From Saturnia japonica (Eukaryota > Arthropoda > Insecta > Lepidoptera > Saturniidae): 64,000 nt of DNA. The position numbers were made by a program, and so were the translations under genes. Position 1 is the first letter of the stretch; each line of letters begins with the position of its first letter. Positions 34,735-46,199 of this stretch are shown in pieces. The notes beneath the pieces are model-generated. The model was not told the DNA's origin. It ran no database searches and saw only the letters and a list, made by a program, of their open reading frames with translations. The stretch lies in the NCBI GenBank assembly GCA_033032175.1, contig CM065322.1, positions 4,278,001-4,342,000 of the forward strand, in the 5' to 3' direction.

Positions 34735-34985
34735 CGCCATTTTCAATATCCTATCTATCCGTCGTTTCAGTTACTAAAGATTGCCAATGGTAACCTTTTG
34801 TCCTTACTTTTTTTTAAAATAACCTATCAATGGATAGTTTTTCGTATCTACATAATATATATCCATATCCTATAGCTTGAATAGGTAAGAGGGAAGCCGA
34901 TATCTGTCTTAAGTTAAAGATAGTACTTATAACAAAAATGTACTAATCGGAGGTAGTAAACTTAGATATGTTATTGAAAACGGCC
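34735..34985 (-). mobile_element. MITE with GGCCGTTTTCAATAA ends, copy 2
   Basis: Reverse-oriented relative of 10079-10307. The end at 34971-34985 reads TTATTGAAAACGGCC. The other end is mutated (CGCCATTTTCAATAT). Shared interior: ATAACCTATCAATGGATAGT and CGTATCTACATAATATATAT. Confidence 0.65.
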
Positions 34986-35654
34986 GATAGAGGTTACAGT
35001 CAAACTGTGGCGCAGAACCCAACGCTTGTGGTTCTGTATAGAAGGGGTAGAAGGGAATTAGAATTAGTTGTTGTGATTGATTTTATACTTTTGTTTCTTT
35101 TTTTAAATAAGTGAATAATGAGCCAATTTTATGATTGCTTTAGGTCAAACTTAAGTAGTCAAGTCCACAAAAAAAAAAATGATATGAATAAATAATTAAA
35201 TTGTTAATATAAATAATGGATGAAAATATGAATACTATTGTTCATTACAATAAAAATAGTAATTAACAATGCTAAAAAAATCGAATACAATTTCACTAAT
35301 TAGATCAAACTCATGTTTTGAGTACGTATTGATAATTAAAATAATTAACTCTCAATCTGAGAAAACGATCACATAAATAATATACCAGTTTTGAACAGTA
35401 ATAACGTTAATTAAAAGCTGCTATTAGTAAAACCCATAAAATAGAAATTTTCCTTTAATTATACTCGTGCTGCAAATGTTGTTAACAAACTTCTGTGTTA
35501 GTACATATTTGTTGCGAAAGTCGATGGTTTTATGACTAATTTCTACACTAAGCGGTGTTTATTAGCAATACTTATTAAAAACAGGTTTTTATAATGACCA
35601 TCACGTGTGTTGTTTTTTTTTTCTACAAGGCATTCATTTAGATTAACGTAACTA
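34986..35654. other. No gene recognised
   Basis: AT-rich with small homopolymer runs. Confidence 0.4.
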
Positions 35655-36145
35655 GATAGGAGAATTGAAATCACATGGAGGAAGTTCTGGGTTTATAAAG
35701 AAGATATGAAGTCGGACATGAACTTATTGTTAAAAAAGAAAGTAATGGACTCATGTTTTTTACCCTGTCTTACGTACGGTTGACAAACGTGGTTATTGGA
35801 CTCTACAACCAATAAGAAGCTAACATTATGCCAAAGAGCACTAGAACGATGCTCACTAAAGATCAAACTAAAAGATAGAATAAGTCAGAATAAAATAAGG
35901 AAGCAGACAAAAGTAATAAATGCATTATCTTTCGTCCGAAGTTTAAAATGGAGATGGGCAGGTCACGTGGTTCGTAATACCGACGACAGATGGACAAAGA
36001 TCGCAACACCGCGGAGTGGGCCTTACGGGTACAGACGCAGAGGTAGACCAAAGACATGGTGGAAAGATGAATTAAAGGCTATCATAAGCAAAAGCTGATC
36101 GGATGTGGGTATTCTTTGGAGGAGGGCCACGTAACTTAATTAATT
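35655..36145 (+). pseudogene. RTE-like LINE, C-terminal end of the reverse transcriptase protein, decayed
   Basis: One reading frame from 35655 reads RRIEITWRKFWVYKEDMKSD and VMDSCFLPCLTYG, then a stop codon (TGA near 35780) where a residue is expected. It goes on with QTWLLDSTTNK, CQRALERCSLKIKLKDRI, LKWRWAGHVVRN, DDRWTKIATPRSGPYG and RRRGRPKTWWKDEL to a further stop at 36098. The order (TYG.QTW, QRA.ER, KLKDRI, LKW.WAGH, GRP..WW) is the hallmark of the region after the reverse transcriptase core in RTE-clade LINEs. Everything upstream, including the endonuclease and the polymerase core, is missing, the usual 5' truncation. The following 36100-36260 with ATTTTATTTATTT may be its 3' end. Confidence 0.75.
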
Positions 36146-36689
36146 ACATCACTTCTTATATTAATCTTACTTAATTTTGCTTAAAATTGACTATTTTGCA
36201 TGTTTAAAATTGTTTTATGTAAGTTATTGAAATAAATATGCTTTTTATTTTATTTATTTAACTACAGTTCGGAAAGGCCAGTTTATAATATCACCCCGGT
36301 AAATGTCCCATCGCTGACTAAAGCTCACTTACTGAGAGAAGGTCTGGGCATAATCGCCACGAAATTTACTAGCGATTTTAAGAGTCTACAAATATATTAC
36401 TTTTTTAATCATTAGACCCACCGTGCACATAGTTACTCTTTTGTAGTTTCTCGTGTTTGGGGATCATCTTATGTACCTCTATCCAACTAACAAGATCCTT
36501 GTAGGCCAGCACTATGGTGACGTTCGATGATGGAATGATGTATCTCGGTGGTCGCTTTTGTTTATTGAAGTTAAAATTTCTTTAGTACCGTTTTGATTTA
36601 AAACTCCATGAAACCAAAAATAGACCTACAAGAATTAGGTTGCGAGTGAATGCGAGTCCTCAATTTCACGACTATGTTCGTCGTCACTT
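36146..36689. other. No gene recognised
   Basis: Includes the probable tail of the preceding LINE fragment to about 36260, then unassigned sequence. Confidence 0.35.
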
Positions 36690-36790
36690 TAGCCTAGTGG
36701 TCTGGCGAAGAACATGATGTTTGTGTATACGTGCAGTACAAGTGGCCGATAGTTGGACTCCTGATTTAGGTTTTTTTTTTTTTTAATTTT
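36690..36790 (+). repeat. tRNA-like SINE head with T run (family S3)
   Basis: TTTAGCCTAGTGGTCTGGCG is A-box-like. GATAGTTGGACTCCTGA sits in the B-box position but is degenerate. GTATACGTGCAGTACAAGTG and this layout recur at 41437-41530. Confidence 0.4.
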
Positions 36791-37409
36791 AAGGTTTTCT
36801 TTTTTGTTTTCTGATGGTTTCACTTGTACCGCATGTAAATTTCACACATGCTTCTTTTTCGTGGTACTAAAAAAATCTATATTGAATACTTCCCAAGCGA
36901 TCAGGATTTTCTTTAATTAGTGAACTTAAGTGAGTTTTCAAATATTTGGCCTTCCCGCATAACATAACAATAGCTTTTGTAGCCCTCAGCTAGTTAATTA
37001 ATTTATGTTTTGTTTACTAAATAATGGTATTCAATTATCGATCGAAATATCTTTGACAGGAACAGGCAGTATTAATCTATATATAGATAAATAAGTCAAC
37101 CCCATTTTGGATCGTTCCTTTACAAACAACTCCGCCATAAACAATATCACAAAGACCACACCCTAATGTAATCAAAACAGGACCCCTGCTATGCGTATAA
37201 AGTGGTTTAGTACAGTTCGGCGTTTGGTTGTCAATACAAAATTATTAAACCATTCGGAATAAAAAAAATATTTTAGAATAAATTAATAATGAGTGAATAA
37301 CAGCTAAATAATTAAAAAGGAAACAAAAAATCCGACTGCAAAAAAACATTTAAAAAAACTATTTTTGCTTTTTATTTGATTTCCAGATGCCGTGCTAAAA
37401 AATATTACA
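36791..37409. other. No gene recognised
   Basis: AT-rich. Confidence 0.4.
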
Positions 37410-37560
37410 TAGTCTATTAAGACGAATCTAAGGACACCTCGTATGCTAAAATCTATGAAGCCGTTTAAGCTACAGAGAGTGCCAAAGAAATAGACATACA
37501 TATATGTATATACGATCGAAAAACATAACTCTCCTTTTTCGCAGTCGGGCAAAAAAAGGA
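37410..37560 (-). repeat. Interspersed repeat I, minus-strand copy
   Basis: AAGACGAATCTAAGGACACC, GCCAAAGAAATAGACATAC and AACATAACTCTCCTTTTTCG are the reverse complement of 9486-9620. The two overlapping minus-strand frames 37304-37552 and 37470-37685 run through it and are not genes. Confidence 0.55.
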
Positions 37561-37739
37561 AGGACTGCCGACAGAAGTGAAAACTTAAAACTATGAAATA
37601 ACAGTGTTGTTTGGATATTAATATTAAAATTATAAACTTTATACATCAGTTTGATTTTCATATTTATCGGCACTCCGAGCAACAATAATAATAAATGCTG
37701 GCCACACTTAAGGGCGCGTTTATTTGATACGAGTTTTTT

Positions 37740-37960
37740 CGTGCCTAGTTAACGCGGCCGCCCTGTCTCCTCGCTATGCGGACACCGTACGCGTAGTAGG
37801 GCGACCGCGTGTACGTGTTTAGGGATCATGCTGTTAAAGCAAAATAGACTATGTGTATTTAGTCATTACGTTTTAAATTAAATGAACAAAGAAACAATTT
37901 CGCACTGACTCAAGCGGGTCTGGACGGTAACGGAGTGCGCGAGCAAGGTAGCTATAGGCC
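37740..37960. other. GC-rich patch with a 12-bp inverted pair
   Basis: CGCGGCCGCCCT near 37753 and AGGGCGACCGCG near 37799 form an inverted pair with one mismatch around GCGGACACCGTACGCG. Nothing recognisable is encoded. Could be part of an old element. Confidence 0.3.
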
Positions 37961-38619
37961 GCATGGTTTGGTTATTTAGGATCTTCTATCTATCTATTTT
38001 TATGATATTCTATCTATTTAGGATCCCTAGCATATAAAGTTCACATTGGCCATTAATGAACATGAGAGCGCGGCGACAGACACGGGTGCAATGCCGGCGG
38101 CGGTCGCACGAAAGTTTTTGCATCGTCTAGCTAGGCCTTAACACGTCATTTTTATATAGACGTTTTTACTTCAGACAATGATGTTTATTTATTGTAACAA
38201 AGTAACATATCACTGAGTGCGAAGAAACTTTTATCCTTTTTTGACAACAGACTTTCTGCCTTCCGCTCTGATTTCCTATCTCTTTTGTTTTAACATGCTG
38301 GTAACAAAATTTGTAACATTCTCAAATTGCTTTTAATGAGAGTATAACGCGTATATATATAAAATTTCATTGGTAGAAATAGTGTATCGTTCACGAAGCA
38401 TAAACACAATATGAGATGGCAATACAAAAATAAAGTATGCACTATGCAACTGTTAAGCAAACGATTTTAAGAGCGGAAGTCATCTAATTATATTATATTA
38501 AAAATAAATTATTAAAATTATGTTCTTATTTACCGTTTACCAACTAAACAATATGTAACAACAAACAGATGTCAGATTGTATCGATAAAATAAAACAATT
38601 TCATATTCTCTGCTCCGCA
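37961..38619. other. No gene recognised
   Basis: A short GC-rich patch lies at 38070-38120 (GCAATGCCGGCGGCGGTCGC). Otherwise AT-rich. Confidence 0.35.
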
Positions 38620-38750
38620 CAATTCAATCGAGTAGCTGTCGATTGTAGATAAGCGCTCGCCGAGCTTATCGATATTTCTAACAGATAAGTTGACAACACT
38701 ATGCGTGTCGATACCGTAGTGCGGTGAAAACAGATGACACGATAAATTGT
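38620..38750. repeat. Second cluster of ATCGA/TCGAT words
   Basis: AATCGAGTAGCTGTCGATTG, GAGCTTATCGATATTTC and GTGTCGATACC parallel the cluster at 31003-31150 read in reverse. Confidence 0.35.
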
Positions 38751-39939
38751 AGGCCGCGATGAGTGTATGTACTTATTTGCGATTTGTTTAGCTTTGTGTG
38801 GGTCAGCAGAACGCTTAATAGTTCTGCGACATAATTCATGCTATCGCATCAAGTAAATGCATTTTTAACTTTGCTTTAAATTATAACTAAGTTAACTTAA
38901 TATGTTCACTTAGGGCATGTTAATTGTTTGTTACAAGTAGAGATTTTGATTACCGAACAAAAAAAAATTGGATTCGGTATGTAATTGATAGGACTGCCAT
39001 CAAAGAATATACGACACCATTTTAATAGACAATGACAAAAATATCTTAATATTTTTTCTTGGCAAGAGCGTTAAATACAATTTCTATAGTTCTGATTATT
39101 ACGATGGTTTATGCTTATTTTTCTACCATCTATTGTAAGATAATAACTAAATTACAATATTGTTTAATGATTATAAATCACGAAAGTAAAAGGTAGGTAT
39201 ATAAACAAAATAAAAATCACCCATCAACCTAAAAAAGAAAAATGTCATAGAATGTGATCTAAAGGCAATAATATTTTATGTATAAATAAAGGCATGGTGG
39301 TTTTAACGTAAAGATTTCGCGCTACAGCATAGTGAAGACAACTGTCGATGGGCGTTCTTCTGTCCATCCATCAGTAATTTTGCCAAATCTGTATAACAAA
39401 AAGCAATCGTACCTACTCAAGTAGAACGTTGGGTTTCAGTCACGTATATCGGTCGCGGAGCTGCAGAAAGTAACAAATTTTACAACAATATTATTCATAA
39501 GTTTTTCATACAATACGAAACGTGACCAGCCTGATTACAAGTTGTCATTGTCCGTGGCCATCGTGATTCTGTCTATAGATCAATTTTTTGTTATAAATTT
39601 ACAGAGTCCATTATTGAAATGACAAACGTCAATCATTATATTGTAAATCTTTATATATTTGAACAGTACTTATTGTAAGGTAAATAAAGTTAAGTAAGAA
39701 TACAGCTTTTGGTATTATCAAAACAAAATATTTATTTTAAAGTATCTATGAGTATTGGTTTCACATATTTTATAGTTCATTGTACTTATTAACTTTAACA
39801 GAATAGAAATAGTAAATTCTATTTCTCGATTTTTTTTAATTTTCATATATAGATTAATGATTAGTCTTCACTGTGCTCCTACTAGATACCATTGACGTAT
39901 TATACAAATTGGGTAATCAAAATTACGTTAAATAGGGCG
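38751..39939. other. No gene recognised
   Basis: AT-rich. No repeat shared with the rest of the window was noticed. Confidence 0.4.
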
Positions 39940-40037
39940 TACTCAATCGGTTGAAGTAATGATGGCTCAGTGTACAGTGTACGGAGTTTGAACATTCGAA
40001 TCCCTGCAATGAGACAGGACTGTCGAAGAGAAACATC
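39940..40037 (+). mobile_element. SINE (family S2), left part, interrupted by a LINE
   Basis: GATGGCTCAGTGTACAGTG (A-box-like), ACATTCGAATCCCTGCAATG (B-box-like) and AACATCGTGATGAAACT lead straight into LINE sequence. The remainder of the SINE, TATAGCATGGTGGTAGATC, resumes at 41346-41430. In the uninterrupted relative at 4335-4360 these two halves are adjacent. Confidence 0.6.
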
Positions 40038-41346
40038 GTGATGAAACTAACTATAGCTTTTGGTATTGCTGGAAACCTTTTGCAATGGTTCAAGTCTTAT
40101 CTTGTTCATCGAAAAAATTATGTCTCGGTCAATGGTTATGTCTCTAATTACTTCACACCCACTTCCGGCGTTCCTCAAGGATCCCATTTGGGACCCATTT
40201 TATTTCTTATTTTTGTAGATGATGTTGTAAAAGAAATTAAATATTCAAACTACCTTCTATTTGCTGACGATCTTAAAATTTATAAAAAAATAACTAACAG
40301 TACTGACGCATATTAATTACCTCCAACAAGATCTTAATAATGTAAATAAGTGGTGCAAAAACAATAACATGTATTTAAATATTTCAAAATGTAGTCATAT
40401 CCAGTTTAGTCGTAAGCGGAAAAATAAAATAAAAACATCATACGAATTAAATGGGTCTATTTTGAAAGAATTTAGTGTAATTCGCGACCTTGATGTAGTG
40501 ATGGATTCGGAACTGCGTTTTGTTAGTCATGTGGATTCCGTTGTAAATAAGGCGTTTAGAATGCTTGGATTTATTTCTCGAAATTTTAAGGATTTCAGAT
40601 GCGTGACTTCAAAAATGATTATTTATAACGCTCTTGTAAGAAGTCAGCTGGAATTTAATTGCATAATTTGGAATCCTATTTACGCAGCACATGTAAATAA
40701 TATAGAACGGGTTCAAAAACGATTCTTTCGACACATCTGTGCTCAGCACCATATGCTCCCATGCAATAATAGTTACGAGGAGCGTTTAAAAAAGTTAAAC
40801 TGTCTTTCTCTTCAAGCCAGACGTTCTATGTTTGAAATATTATTTTTGTATAAAATACTGAATGACTTGATTGACAGTCCGGATATTTTACAGAGAATTT
40901 CACTTAAGGTACCACGTCCAAATTCTAGATCTTGCACATATGTTCCTTTCGCTTGTAACTTCATACGTACTAACTTAGGCATGCAGTCTCCTATATGGCG
41001 CATATCGAAGACATTTAATGAAATTTACGACCAAAGTCTTGACATATTCTTCAGTTCTTTGACCTCTCTTAAATCCTATATCTTTAAAATTCTCCAATTA
41101 TGACATGATTGAGTATTTATATTATTAACATTATTTTGTATTATTATTGTTTGCTTTTAATTATTGTTATTATTTTTATCAAGTTTGTTAACATAGTACT
41201 ATTTTTAATCAATATTAAGGCTCGAAAATTGTTGCATGCTGTACTCGCCTGTAAGTGGAGTACTACATAATTATTAAGATGTGTTCGTATAACTAAAATA
41301 TAATCATGTATCATATGTTTTGGCTCTGTTGGCGCGCCAAATAAAT
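40038..41346 (+). pseudogene. CR1/Jockey-type LINE, 5'-truncated reverse transcriptase with 3' end
   Basis: Frame 40038-40316 carries the reverse transcriptase core: WFKSYLVHRKNYVSVNG at residues 17-33, SGVPQGSHLGPILF at 43-56 and the catalytic FADD at 75-78. A single frameshift near 40315 leads into the frame ending at 41103. That frame starts with a WC..N..MYLNISKC thumb-region match and continues to VRSQLEFNCIIWNPIYAAHV, IERVQKRFFRHI and LSLQARRS, the conserved tail of CR1/Jockey-group LINE proteins. Then follow about 240 bp of 3' untranslated sequence and a GGCGCGCC(AAAT)n tail. The endonuclease and early polymerase domains are absent, so this is a dead-on-arrival copy. Apart from the frameshift the surviving frame is long, so the insertion is fairly young. 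The exact clade needs a tree. Confidence 0.85.
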
Positions 41347-41436
41347 AAATAAATATATAGCATGGTGGTAGATCTTTTTCTCAAGTTGAAAATCTGTCTT
41401 TCAAGACTATAATCGTCGTCGAATTGACCCAGCTTT
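41347..41436 (+). mobile_element. SINE (family S2), right part
   Basis: TAGCATGGTGGTAGATC and CTCAAGTTGAAAATCTG resume the SINE interrupted by the LINE. A short TATAG-like duplication is visible on both sides. Confidence 0.5.
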
Positions 41437-41530
41437 GTGACGTTCAGACTTGTACACACATACGTACAGTACGAGTGTTGATAGTTCCGAGTCCCGCTGA
41501 TTTGCGGTTTATCATATAAACTTTTTTTAA
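41437..41530 (+). repeat. tRNA-like SINE piece (family S3)
   Basis: ACATACGTACAGTACGAGTG and GATAGTTCCGAGTCCCGCTG (B-box-like), then a TTTTTTT run. Counterpart at 36690-36790. Confidence 0.4.
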
Positions 41531-42844
41531 TGTTTTTGTTTATAAAATTATGAAAATAAATATCTTCTTCTTCTTATCATAAAAATATAAATTAATAATA
41601 AGTAATAATTAAATACAATTGTATTGCCATTCCTTCATTATGCTTGTTATTTAATAATAAATGATATCTATACCATTGCAATTTCTTTATTTTCTCGATG
41701 ACAGCTCCTGTGAAAACTTGAACGAGCGTCTTTTTTACATTATGTATGCATTATTTTATAAAAATATGACGTTTACACACGTACAAGCTTATACCAGAGT
41801 CGGAGAAACTGATAGGGATGGAGCTATATCGATAAACGTAACACGATAACAGACCCGATATTTTTAAGTAATATTATATTTCATTACAAGATGTTACACG
41901 TATTAATTCTTGATTTATAATGCCAACTTCTTCAAAATTTTCGAAGCTGTTGTAAAATAAGTAGGTATAGGTAAGTACTCGACAATGAAACGAAATAATT
42001 ATAACGACAGGTAATCTTTATTTATTTATTTTAATCAAAATCTGATGAATCGTCACTGTCGTAATCGTAATAAATATATGCGATCGATATCATTACTTAT
42101 TTGGTCACAACACTATAACTATCAAATTATAACTGTCATCGAGAAAATAAAGAAAAGGAAATAGTATAGCGAAAGGAATTTGGAACGAACTTCGTAACGA
42201 ACATACCTTTGGAGTTTTTTCACCAGATTTTTTTTACGACATTGATGCTCTATTTAAAAAATTAATGAGTTACTAAAAAGATTAAATCTGAAACTATAAA
42301 TTAAGTATGCAAAGTATTTTAACAGTAATGTAACAATTAAGTACAGAATATATTATATCTCACGATCAGGTACATAATTATTAAATCCCACATGAGAAAT
42401 TTTAAGCGTTGGTTACACTTGTGTGAGCTATGTGAATCACTGCTCAATATTTGTATTTCTGATAAAGTGTCGCTGTAAATAAGACATCAAAGAAAGTTAT
42501 CTTTTATAAATAAACAAACTGAAATATAAACTAAATGCCGGCCATTTTTGAATCGTTGTACTTTTTTACATTGATCACGTGATAGTTGATAGATATAAGT
42601 TAGTGTTATTTTGAATAAATTCTTTCAATCTGCTTCAAATAAATTAGTCAATTATGTTCTTTTCATTAATAACGACTAACCGTGTGCACGATAGGATTTC
42701 CCATTGGTAAAATCTCAGAAATCATTATATTTTCACCCCTTAAGGTATGAAATACGAAAAGTTCTTTCACAGAGCTCGCTTGCGTTTTATAAAGTTAGTC
42801 GCGTGTAAATTTCATGTTTCTTCAAGTTGTGTTTTGTTTGTCAA
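41531..42844. other. No gene recognised
   Basis: AT-rich. The frame 41661-41849 has no recognisable feature. Confidence 0.4.
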
Positions 42845-42935
42845 TAAGGCTGTGTGTTCACCAGAGATATGCGAGGTAGTTAGGCGGTGCGCGAGGAAAT
42901 AATCCACCAATATAAACGGCTGGGTTAGGTGTAAT
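42845..42935 (+). repeat. Interspersed repeat J, copy 1
   Basis: GGCTGTGTGTTCACCAGAGA, ATGCGAGGTAGTTAGGCGGT and CGAGGAAATAATCCACC recur in the same order at 63855-63935. Confidence 0.55.
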
Positions 42936-43039
42936 TGCAGTTTGGATGAGTACATGACACAACTGTATTGGAACTACCAACTGACTTCTACAATGCAGCT
43001 AGCTTACAGTCCGAATGCAGGTTGACGATAACCTTTACA

Positions 43040-43145
43040 ATTAACTAGAGGTGGGCGACTATGAATGATTTACATAATCGAGTTATATCGATTATGAGTG
43101 ATAATTCATAATCGAATTACGAATAAGAATGATTATTCATAATGG
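43040..43145. repeat. Clustered ATTCATAATCG words
   Basis: ATAATCGAGTTATATCGATT, ATAATTCATAATCGAATTAC and TGATTATTCATAATGG form overlapping direct and inverted repeats of about 10 bp. Confidence 0.4.
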
Positions 43146-44388
43146 AGTCTTTGATGTATTACCCAGAGAGGGCGAGTGGAAAGCTAAAAAAATGTGTTCT
43201 TGTAAAAAACTTTCTTTACGTGAAAAAGAAACACGTGCAATCTAAGCACACTTTAGCTTATATCAAAACAAACTGACATTTCATGCCTAGGGGTCGGTCG
43301 TAAACAACACCGGAGTTAATCACAGAGGAACTCTTGCGCACATCTCAGAGTTGCTTTGTGAGTTTATAAAGTCGAGTACTCAAGGTACATTCATTTTTGT
43401 TGAATAGCCTAGTAATTAATTTTAATTGGTCTTTTTCTAATGATACTGACAGAAACTGCAAGACATGTTAATTTACTCGTCTTTTAACTGTTCAGTTAAG
43501 GATATTAGATTTGATGATCAGAACTTATTGTGTATATACCTATATGTTGTTAAAGTTAAAAATACAATGTCAGCCTATACTCGTCAATAAGCTAAATCAA
43601 ATAATAGAAATCGTATATGACTTAAAAGGGATTAGGGTGTGCCGCATTCGAACACTATATCACTTAAGGTAAAGTTTGTGTGGTTAGTCGTTAGGACTGA
43701 GAAACAGAACATTGATAATGGTTTTAGAAGAAGCATCAGAGTTTTTAAGAACGATTATATAAATAACTTCAATTTATCTAGCAAAAACGACATTGTAAAC
43801 TAGCCCCTAAAACTCACCGGATTGTGATACATAACTTCGATACTCTTCAGCTTATTAGTATGACCTTGATGAGCCCCTTTACTACCTTTTACGGTACAGC
43901 TAAACAGTTTTCCGTGTATGCTTTAAAAGATCAATTAATTTCTTCTAAATTAGCATCCGTAAAGTTAATAGAGGCTGTTTATTTTACTTGCTTCTTTATC
44001 ACACTCATTCATTTCTAAATTACTCCTATAATGAATTAGCATAATTGAAAATATTTGATTAATAGGGACCGAGAGAGGTGCGAGGTTGTCGTCTTTTTGT
44101 GCTGGTCTATTCTAGGATGACACAAATTTCTAATGGAAAAACAATAGAGATATATCTGCTAACCAAACAGTAAAGAAATTAAGCATCTGAGACAAAAAAG
44201 AACCTGATAAGCGTTCGAGTAAAATTATTAGGACAGTTGAAAAAAGACAGTTTCATTGTAATTGTTTTTTAGTTGACTCACGTCCAAGTTTTTTTCTTTC
44301 TTCTTTTCCTAATTTTAACTGAATTACAAGTTCATTTGGCCATGGAAGATTTTTAATAGATGGTCAGATAATATACTACCGAGTAGAA
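43146..44388. other. No gene recognised
   Basis: AT-rich. The frame 43824-44018 is not supported. Confidence 0.4.
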
Positions 44389-44919
44389 ATGTTGTTTATA
44401 TTACCCTATTTTTTAACGTGGAGAGACCCAACACGGGTACACATCCGCCCGGGGGGAACGAGTGGTTATGTGAGACTCTTACTCACTAAAACTCCACGGC
44501 ATACCTCCACCGCCGTAATGTGGCGACGCGAGTTCGCGATTGCATTCAACCACGTCGACCCGGCGGCCGGCCCAGCTACCACTGCCGCCGAACCTGTGCA
44601 ATGGAAAGACGGGCCCCCCGACCCGTCTTCCCTGGTTCGACTAGGGCGGCGGGAGTTGGCGAATGAATCGCCTCCTCCTGCCGTTCGTTTGTCTTTGGCG
44701 GAGAGGGCCGCTCAGAGGATCGTCTTCACGTGCCCTCTCCGTGACCTCCTTCTGCGATATTACCTCCACGCAGAAGGAGGCCATAGCCTCTCACGACCTC
44801 TCGCTGCTGAGCATGGCGCGAACCACACTCGGCAGCGAGAGGTCTCCTCCTACCACCGCGGTCAGAGCCCGGCGCTGGCTCTCCCAGCAGCACACTCTAA
44901 AGCAATAATATTTATGTGA
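44389..44919 (+). other. Isolated GC-rich block with a 176-codon open frame, probably transposon-derived
   Basis: About 480 bp (44430-44910) is far richer in GC than anything nearby, with abrupt edges. One frame is open for 176 codons (Arg-, Pro-, Ala-rich, no recognisable domain) and another overlaps it from 44663. GC-rich DNA has few stop codons, so open frames mean little here. A perfect 12-bp inverted pair, CCTCCTTCTGCG and CGCAGAAGGAGG, lies near 44748-44783. It reminds me of GC-rich 3' untranslated regions of lepidopteran LINEs, but this is memory, not proof. A host exon or a transferred fragment are less likely alternatives. Confidence 0.4.
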
Positions 44920-46199
44920 AGACATTTTACTTTACTGTTACTAACACATTGCAGTTCGTAAATGGATCCTTTGTTCCGTCAGTCATTAAATAAATACCTT
45001 CATCAATTCAAGGCCGAGAAAGAAGTAAAACCTAGGCTTTGAACATAATCAAATACTAGAAAGAGACAGCTTCAAACGGACGTGTGTAAAAACCTTAAAA
45101 GCCTGCTTGTACCGTTTTATTTGCTCTGCGACCCAGGTACATCGACATTTCTGAGTTAAGGATGTATTATGTCGATAATTATTTCGCGTATTCTAATGAA
45201 AATCAAAAAAAAACATTATTTTTTTTAGATTAATAACAAAGACCTTTTTTATACGGGTAACGAGGTAACAAAGAACTACTCGTGAATTTTCTTAAGAACA
45301 TAATCATCTATCCATTTTTTTTGAGAAGTGTTTTTATAAGAAAGAAGTTTTTATTATATCTCAAAATTGATATTATTTTTATTGTATAAGAAAAAATAGA
45401 CGTTAGCCTCAACATAAAACCATATACAATAGTATAGAATTGTAATTAAAATAATAATTCAATAAAAATATGTAAGTACACAATACACTTTTTAGAAAGT
45501 AATAGGTAGGGGTAAAAATAACTATTTTGTTTCTCATACGCAGTGTAAGTAGTGTGTAGAACTGTTTTAAGATTTTATTTTAGTTCCCTCTAGATGAGTG
45601 TCTACGGCCTGTCTTTGCTATAAACTTTTCTCATTATTACAAGAATGGATATGTGGGCTGAGTAAAAAAGAATATAATTCTGTCATAAAATAAAAGTCCA
45701 TAAAAATATCAATAAAAAGTCAAAATACTTTACGCAACTAAATAGTTTACACAAGTATCAAATATTTGCTTTAGAAAGTTTTGGCAAATTGATAAATAAT
45801 TTATAATAATTAAATATACCTACATGAATGTCCTAAAAGTTATTAATATATGATTTTATAGAATAGTAATATTTTTTTAATTAAAACAAGGCAAGAGATT
45901 GTTTTTTGAACGCAATACCGACTGGAACGACCAGTCAAATCTGTTTTTTTTTTTTTTTTTGAGGTACCTATAGATTATTTAACTTACTCCTGTGAGCTAA
46001 GCAGTAACCATAAACGTTAAACAATCTGACAAGTTGGAACCAAGTACGGGAAGTGAGAAGAGCGACGGGTACACGGGTACGTTAGTGGCAACTCGGTGGT
46101 TAACCGGGTGAAACAGTGAGGCGCGGCGCGGCGCAACTGTCAGTAATAATATAAGGGATTTTTTTAGTAATTAAACTATAAATATGGACACTAATTCAA
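44920..46199. other. No gene recognised; long T run and GC-rich patch
   Basis: A run of 18 T near 45943-45960. 46040-46145 is GC-rich (GAGGCGCGGCGCGGCGCAAC) without a recognisable product. Confidence 0.35.

Noticed and set aside
37740..37830. Structured RNA gene in the GC-rich patch
   Set aside because: One imperfect 12-bp stem is not enough, and no polymerase III boxes or known RNA fold were recognised.
40812..41003. Minus-strand frame over the LINE
   Set aside because: Antisense shadow of the reverse transcriptase reading frame.
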